Shown piece by piece: positions 59,032-64,000 of a stretch of 64,000 bases of DNA. The notes below the pieces were generated by a model. It was given only the letters and a program-made list of their open reading frames with translations. It did no database searches and was not told the DNA's origin. Position numbers and translations under genes: made by a program. Source of the DNA: Acheta domesticus (lineage: Eukaryota; Arthropoda; Insecta; Orthoptera; Gryllidae); assembly GCA_031308135.1 (NCBI GenBank), contig JAHLJT010000631.1:226072612-226136611 (forward strand), in the 5' to 3' direction. How positions within the stretch are numbered: position 1 is the stretch's first letter; every line of letters starts with the position of its first letter.

Positions 59032-59192
59032 GAGCTGCAGCAGCCCAGCGCGGCGCTGGTGACGGGCGGCTTCCTGGGGCTGGACACGCTGCTGCTGCTC
59101 AACGGGGTGCTCGTCTCCTACACCTTCCTGCGCCGCGCCGCCGCCGGCCGCCGCTTCAGCCTCGCCCTGCACTACGCGCACCGCCTCGCGCG
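59032..59192 (+). CDS. NRF-6-like acyltransferase, third membrane segment exon (last visible on this contig)
   Basis: After the acceptor gcatgcgcag, phase 0 (matching 56879), the exon encodes ELQQPSAALVTGGFLGLD, TLLLLNGVLVSYTFLR and HYAHRLAR. The V-D-T-x-x-x-L-x-G-x-L-x-(S/A)-Y block followed by a basic loop and a Y-x-x-R-x-x-R-(L-T-P) motif is the family's next conserved region. The donor is a weaker gtcagt. The following exons (LTP onward) are not found before the gap at 62164. Intact frame. Confidence 0.9.
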
Positions 59193-59200
59193 GTCAGTCA

Positions 59201-59610
59201 ACCTCCTTCAGCACGTCTGAGTGCTGAATACTGCTAAGTACTGCGCGCCAACCTCCTTCAGCATGACTGAGTGCTGAATACTGCTAAGTACTGCGCGCCA
59301 ACCTCCTTCAGCATGACTGAGTGCTGAATACTGATAAGTACTGCGCGCCAACCTCCTTCAGCATGTCTGAGTGCTGAATACTGATAAGTACTGCGCGCCA
59401 ACCTCCTTCAGCATGTCTGAGTGCTGAATACTGCTAAGTACTGCGCCCCAATCTCCTTCAGCATGTCTGAGTGCTGAATACTGCTAAGTACTGCGCCCCA
59501 ACCTCCTTCAGCATGTCTGAGTGCTGAATACTGCTAATTACTGCGCCCCAACCTCCTTCAGCATGTCCGAGTGCTGAATACTGCTAAGTACTGCGCGCCA
59601 ATCTCCTTCA
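59201..59610. repeat. 50-bp minisatellite, about eight units
   Basis: Unit acctccttcagcatgtctga + gtgctgaatactgctaagta + ctgcgcgcca. Copies begin at 59201, 59251, 59301, 59351, 59401, 59451, 59501 and 59551, with a partial ninth at 59601. It starts 8 bp after the NRF exon donor and ends directly at a family A segment. Confidence 0.97.
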
Positions 59611-60588
59611 GTGACGCTCAAACGCCATTTTCTCATGAAAAGATCAACATTTTTTCTTCAAACTTTCGAACGGATAGTGCTACTTGCACTCTTTAATATG
59701 ACGTAAAGTTCATTTTGGGGTACTTTCTTGTTTTCTCAAAAATGTTATTATTTATTATTAATAGCCCGTTCAATCCCTAATAGGGCAAGGGCGTCTTGCG
59801 CGGGGCAAGGAGGCTTACATTATAAATTGGTTCTCGAGCAGCCACATCGGGGACCTCACAAGGATTCACACTGTGCACACTGTTTCTCACTGCTCACACT
59901 GTTCACACTCACACAGTTTCACAATGTTTTTCACAGTTTTTATGGATTTCTCTAATTTTATTTCCATTTTTATGGTCTCTTGCAACTCTTGACCATTGAT
60001 TATCAAGAAGTTCCCGGCAGTCGTCAGTTCACCTACGATGTTGTCTACCAACGTTCCTCTTCCCTATTCATGGGTCCCAGGAAGTTATTTTGGATGTCCG
60101 TCTGTCATCTTTGAGACTTGCGATGTCTTGCGAATTACACTAATGTAATTTTTTGACAGATCTCTCACATGGTTGAAAGGCACATTTCCAACAATTTGTA
60201 AACACGATTGTATTTGTGAGTTAAAGTGCTTCAAATGACTTAAAATGATGTTTTTCAAACACGCAAAAGTTTTATGTGTAAAAAAGCTTCAAATTTCCCA
60301 TTTACAGTAGTGCTTAAACGCCATTTTCTTAAAATCGGCTCCAAATTTTCAAAGAAAATGGCCATTCAGGACGAGGTTTACTATTCTTTAATATTCTTAA
60401 AATAATACTTCCGTTATACTAATAGGAAATCGAAAAATTAAGACAGTGCCAAAAATTTAGCTTTCTGTGGCGATTGATGGCAGCTGGCAAGAGTTTGTGG
60501 CAAGTCCGAATAGCTAGCCGAGACCAAACTAAATAGAAAACTAACACGGGAAAGTCTGTGCCATTCTGCAGTACCACTAGCTTCATAC
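59611..60588 (+). repeat. Family A dispersed repeat, copy 7, with nested insertion
   Basis: 59611-59740 and 60129-60588 match the last two internal units and the right end (ctgcagtaccactag) of family A. An insertion at about 59741-60128 splits it. The left end is replaced by the 50-bp minisatellite. Confidence 0.75.
59741..60128 (-). mobile_element. Nested retroposon-like insertion with (AAT)n-type tail
   Basis: About 388 bp inside family A copy 7. It begins with ttattatttattattaatag on the plus strand, which reads as a simple A/T-rich tail on the minus strand, so the inserted piece is probably the 3' end of a minus-oriented retroposon. A run of short cacactgttc repeats lies at 59868-59935. 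Family not recognised. Confidence 0.5.
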
Positions 60589-62163
60589 TTTCATCTTTGA
60601 CCTATTTGATGTCTTTCATAGCGCATCATTCCACTTCTGAATTTACGAGCTCCATTGCAATTGTGTAGCGATGACCTCAAACAAGAAGTTAAGAGGTACT
60701 TACTTACAAAATTAACATTAAATTAATACTACTAGTCCTCTTTTTAAGTAAGAGTTGGCAATTGGAACAATATGGCATACGTACAATTGCATATGAAATA
60801 TTTTATGTTGACATGAAACACTTCGAATAGTTTGGAAATCAATATATGTATACCACGAAATATTGAAGATTATCCTTCTTTTTCGCGGAGTATCCAACTT
60901 CCATTTCATTACTACGGTCAGTGATGATCGTAAACCACATCTCAAATTCTCTGCAATGGTAATGCGGTGAAAACATCTCGCAAGTGATAGACCCCAGCAT
61001 CCTGCTGTTGTCACTTTGTAGTACATGCCGTTATTTGATAAGGAGAAGCCTAGTCGCTGGCTACATACTGCTTTTCGAAAAAAAAATGATTGGTTGTGAA
61101 CATTAGAAATGTTTTGTAGGAAATTCTAAAGACAAATGTTTGAAATATTAAATGGATTCGTATTCTTTCAGCAACTTGACAATGAGACAAGACTGAAAGC
61201 AATCTCTTATTGTAACTCTATTGTGTCTTCTTTAAAACATTTGTTTAAGTAAAAAAATACACCAGGAGTAAACAGTAGGTAATGTTTATTGCACGTTTTA
61301 TGCACGTTTTGCTATTTCCTATTTCTAACTCGTACCACTGACAAAGCCGTTTACAATTTATCCTGAAGATGTATCAGAATCGAAGTCCGGTCGTTGTTAC
61401 CGGAAGATGTAACAGTCCTTAGGCAAGATCACCAAATTTGCAACAGCAGACTAACGTAGCGAGCACAATCGGGCAGACAGAAATACTAAATCACAGTCAC
61501 TATGGTATTCCGCGCACTTTTTCTTGGCCCTCATTTCTCTAGATCTTAGAGGAGTGGGGAGTTTGTTATTTCGACGACAGGATTTGTATATTAAATCTGT
61601 AGCTCGTTTTTATTTGCAAAATAGTTTCTATTACACAGGGGCAATCATTCCTGGTATTTGGATTTTGTCAACATTGCTCTGTTGCTAACATTTATTCTTA
61701 ATTCAACAAAATTTAGTAAAGTAATGAGTAGAAATTCCGGGGATCAAGAAAACGTGCGCGTATACTACATAGGCTCGCTCTCCAAAACTAATTCCGTTTT
61801 CCATTCGTCGTATGGTGTGCACCAAGTGCGCACTCAGGGCAGCTCTCTATTCGTTCCATTCGACCGCGTGCAGCAATTGCACCGGGCTAGTTTGAGGTTA
61901 GGTACGGAATTCCTGAATGTTGATTGGATTCGTGATGAAATTATGAGGCAATTAAGGATTTTGGTCATGTAGGGACATTTTAATGATGGAGTATCCACGA
62001 TTTATAAGAAATGTCTTAAAATATTTTTTATAACTAAGGTGAAGTTCGGAAAATCATTACGTTTTTGTAAAATTCAACCTTGAATAACTTCATGTTAACA
62101 TGTCTAGTGCTATTTAGTCAAAGTGTAAGTACGTATCAATTTCAAACGCTAATAAAGTAAAAA
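60589..62163. other. No recognised gene up to the scaffold gap
   Basis: A plus-strand frame at 61658-61972 (104 codons) has an apparently mixed, non-repetitive composition (YYIGSLSKTNSVFHSSYGV) and might be a fragment of a gene or element, but I do not recognise it. A minus frame at 60718-61026 has no motif. Confidence 0.4.
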
Positions 62164-63163
62164 NNNNNNNNNNNNNNNNNNNNNNNNNNNNNNNNNNNNN
62201 NNNNNNNNNNNNNNNNNNNNNNNNNNNNNNNNNNNNNNNNNNNNNNNNNNNNNNNNNNNNNNNNNNNNNNNNNNNNNNNNNNNNNNNNNNNNNNNNNNNN
62301 NNNNNNNNNNNNNNNNNNNNNNNNNNNNNNNNNNNNNNNNNNNNNNNNNNNNNNNNNNNNNNNNNNNNNNNNNNNNNNNNNNNNNNNNNNNNNNNNNNNN
62401 NNNNNNNNNNNNNNNNNNNNNNNNNNNNNNNNNNNNNNNNNNNNNNNNNNNNNNNNNNNNNNNNNNNNNNNNNNNNNNNNNNNNNNNNNNNNNNNNNNNN
62501 NNNNNNNNNNNNNNNNNNNNNNNNNNNNNNNNNNNNNNNNNNNNNNNNNNNNNNNNNNNNNNNNNNNNNNNNNNNNNNNNNNNNNNNNNNNNNNNNNNNN
62601 NNNNNNNNNNNNNNNNNNNNNNNNNNNNNNNNNNNNNNNNNNNNNNNNNNNNNNNNNNNNNNNNNNNNNNNNNNNNNNNNNNNNNNNNNNNNNNNNNNNN
62701 NNNNNNNNNNNNNNNNNNNNNNNNNNNNNNNNNNNNNNNNNNNNNNNNNNNNNNNNNNNNNNNNNNNNNNNNNNNNNNNNNNNNNNNNNNNNNNNNNNNN
62801 NNNNNNNNNNNNNNNNNNNNNNNNNNNNNNNNNNNNNNNNNNNNNNNNNNNNNNNNNNNNNNNNNNNNNNNNNNNNNNNNNNNNNNNNNNNNNNNNNNNN
62901 NNNNNNNNNNNNNNNNNNNNNNNNNNNNNNNNNNNNNNNNNNNNNNNNNNNNNNNNNNNNNNNNNNNNNNNNNNNNNNNNNNNNNNNNNNNNNNNNNNNN
63001 NNNNNNNNNNNNNNNNNNNNNNNNNNNNNNNNNNNNNNNNNNNNNNNNNNNNNNNNNNNNNNNNNNNNNNNNNNNNNNNNNNNNNNNNNNNNNNNNNNNN
63101 NNNNNNNNNNNNNNNNNNNNNNNNNNNNNNNNNNNNNNNNNNNNNNNNNNNNNNNNNNNNNNN
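62164..63163. other. Scaffold gap of exactly 1000 N
   Basis: A second placeholder gap of 1000 N. It separates the NRF-like exons from the Ty3/Gypsy fragment. Confidence 0.99.
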
Positions 63164-63169
63164 GAAATG

Positions 63170-63827
63170 TAGCTAAGTCACAGTTTTGCACACGTGAAAT
63201 TTCTTTTCTAGGCTATTGTGTTAATACAGAAGGTGTTCAAACGATCGGTGAGAAAGTTAAAGCAACTCGATCCGATTTCGCGCCCGCACACCCAAAACAG
63301 TTGAAAGATTCTTGGGATGTGTGTTTACCAGTCACGCTTGTCCGGGGATGGGATTCTTACGGCCACGTTAGTGAATTGTTACCGGAAAGGAGTAAAATGG
63401 CATTGGACCGAGGAAAAACATGAAACGGGCATTTGAACAAAATTAAAGCGAGCTTTGAGAACGCCGTTAGATGAACATCAAATTTCGACGAGCCGTTCTT
63501 TCTCCAAAACAGACAGTTCTAATGTGGCATAGGTTGCGTTTGACACAAAGAGATGATGAAGACCCGGGTTATAAGATTATTGCCCGTTTGCGAGTAGGGC
63601 TACTTAGACCAAATGAACAGAAATTTCCCGTCACTGAGAAGAGGCGTTATCGATTCGTTGGGCTCCCAAAAGATGTTAGGTACCTGGCTGGAAGGAAATT
63701 TTTATATTACACTGATCACAAAGCACTAATCTTCTCAAGCGCTGCCATTGCGCCAACGCTAAGGTTATTACGTTGGGTACTGTGGCTTCAAACCGTTAAT
63801 TTCGAAATTCAACTTGTCAAGGAATAA
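63170..63827 (+). mobile_element. Ty3/Gypsy LTR retrotransposon pol fragment (end of RT to RNase H), broken
   Basis: Coding sense, in shifting frames, follows the pol order. EISFLGYCVNTEGVQT and a KQLKDSWDV stretch (about 63200-63320) match the RT thumb/connection. A tether with a W-H-W-T-E type motif follows (about 63395-63415), then NFDEPFFLQ (about 63480-63510) at the start of RNase H. Then LAGRKFLYYTDHKAL (about 63690-63730) carries the conserved Y-T-D-H-K of RNase H, ending LLRWVLWLQ at about 63760-63795. There are at least four frameshifts and two stops, so it is inactive. The rest of the element (integrase, LTR) may lie beyond the window; the 5' part is in the gap. Confidence 0.8.
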
Positions 63828-64000
63828 ACAACCCTATAGCTGATTTCTAAGCAGATTGCTTATGCAACAAACCAGGGCTTGTCCAGAATGAAACGATATT
63901 TTACATGAACCGCCATCAGTTTAAATGTCCGATCCGATCCCCGAAATGCAACTCGCAACCTTCAGAGATTGCAGGAGCAGGACGCCATTATTGGCCAAGC
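63828..64000. other. End of window, no gene resolved
   Basis: Probably continues the Ty3/Gypsy element in broken frames, but no motif was read with confidence. Confidence 0.3.

Overview
This is eukaryotic, insect-type DNA: AT-rich, gene-poor, with exons broken up by long introns and dominated by transposable elements. The element mix (a Jockey-like LINE, an R4/Dong-like LINE in TAA repeats, a Ty3/Gypsy fragment, piggyBac, pogo/Tigger-like and hAT-like short elements, tRNA-derived SINEs) and an NRF-6-type acyltransferase gene fit an arthropod with a large genome. A polyneopteran such as a stick insect is plausible, but the species cannot be fixed from sequence alone. There are no operons, CRISPR arrays or rRNA genes. 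Two runs of exactly 1000 N (42840-43839 and 62164-63163) are scaffold gaps, so three contigs are joined here.

Layout. 1-7000: a degraded Jockey-like LINE (minus) with two nested insertions. 7025-9488: a hAT-like short element, a long 8-bp microsatellite, GC-rich unassigned DNA and a pogo/Tigger-like short element. 11047-22032: two large copies of an undescribed dispersed repeat (here family A, with a TCCG/TCTG microsatellite and about four degenerate 310-bp internal units), a pair of inverted tRNA-box repeats, an 18-bp minisatellite and a second dispersed repeat (family B). 22033-33220: mostly empty AT-rich DNA with one SINE and small repeats. 33360-37301: SINE, microsatellites and an R4/Dong-clade LINE. 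37641-41574: two C-terminal exons of an NRF-6-like gene on the minus strand, a hairpin element, a 51-bp copy of another NRF exon and an internally deleted piggyBac element. 44838-59192: five exons of an NRF-6-like gene on the plus strand with matching splice phases. Its introns hold repeats, a LINE fragment, a conserved arthropod repeat-ORF relic and a 20-bp minisatellite. 59201-60588: a 50-bp minisatellite and another family A copy. 63164-64000: a broken Ty3/Gypsy pol.

The only host gene recognised is the nose-resistant-to-fluoxetine type membrane acyltransferase. Its N-terminal half (NRF domain, first membrane segment, start of the acyltransferase-3 domain) is on the middle contig in plus orientation. 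A C-terminal part of the same family is on the left contig in minus orientation. Either the left contig is mis-oriented or misplaced, or there are two paralogues. Three of the seven exons each appear one base short, all in very GC-rich sequence, which suggests consensus errors or decay.
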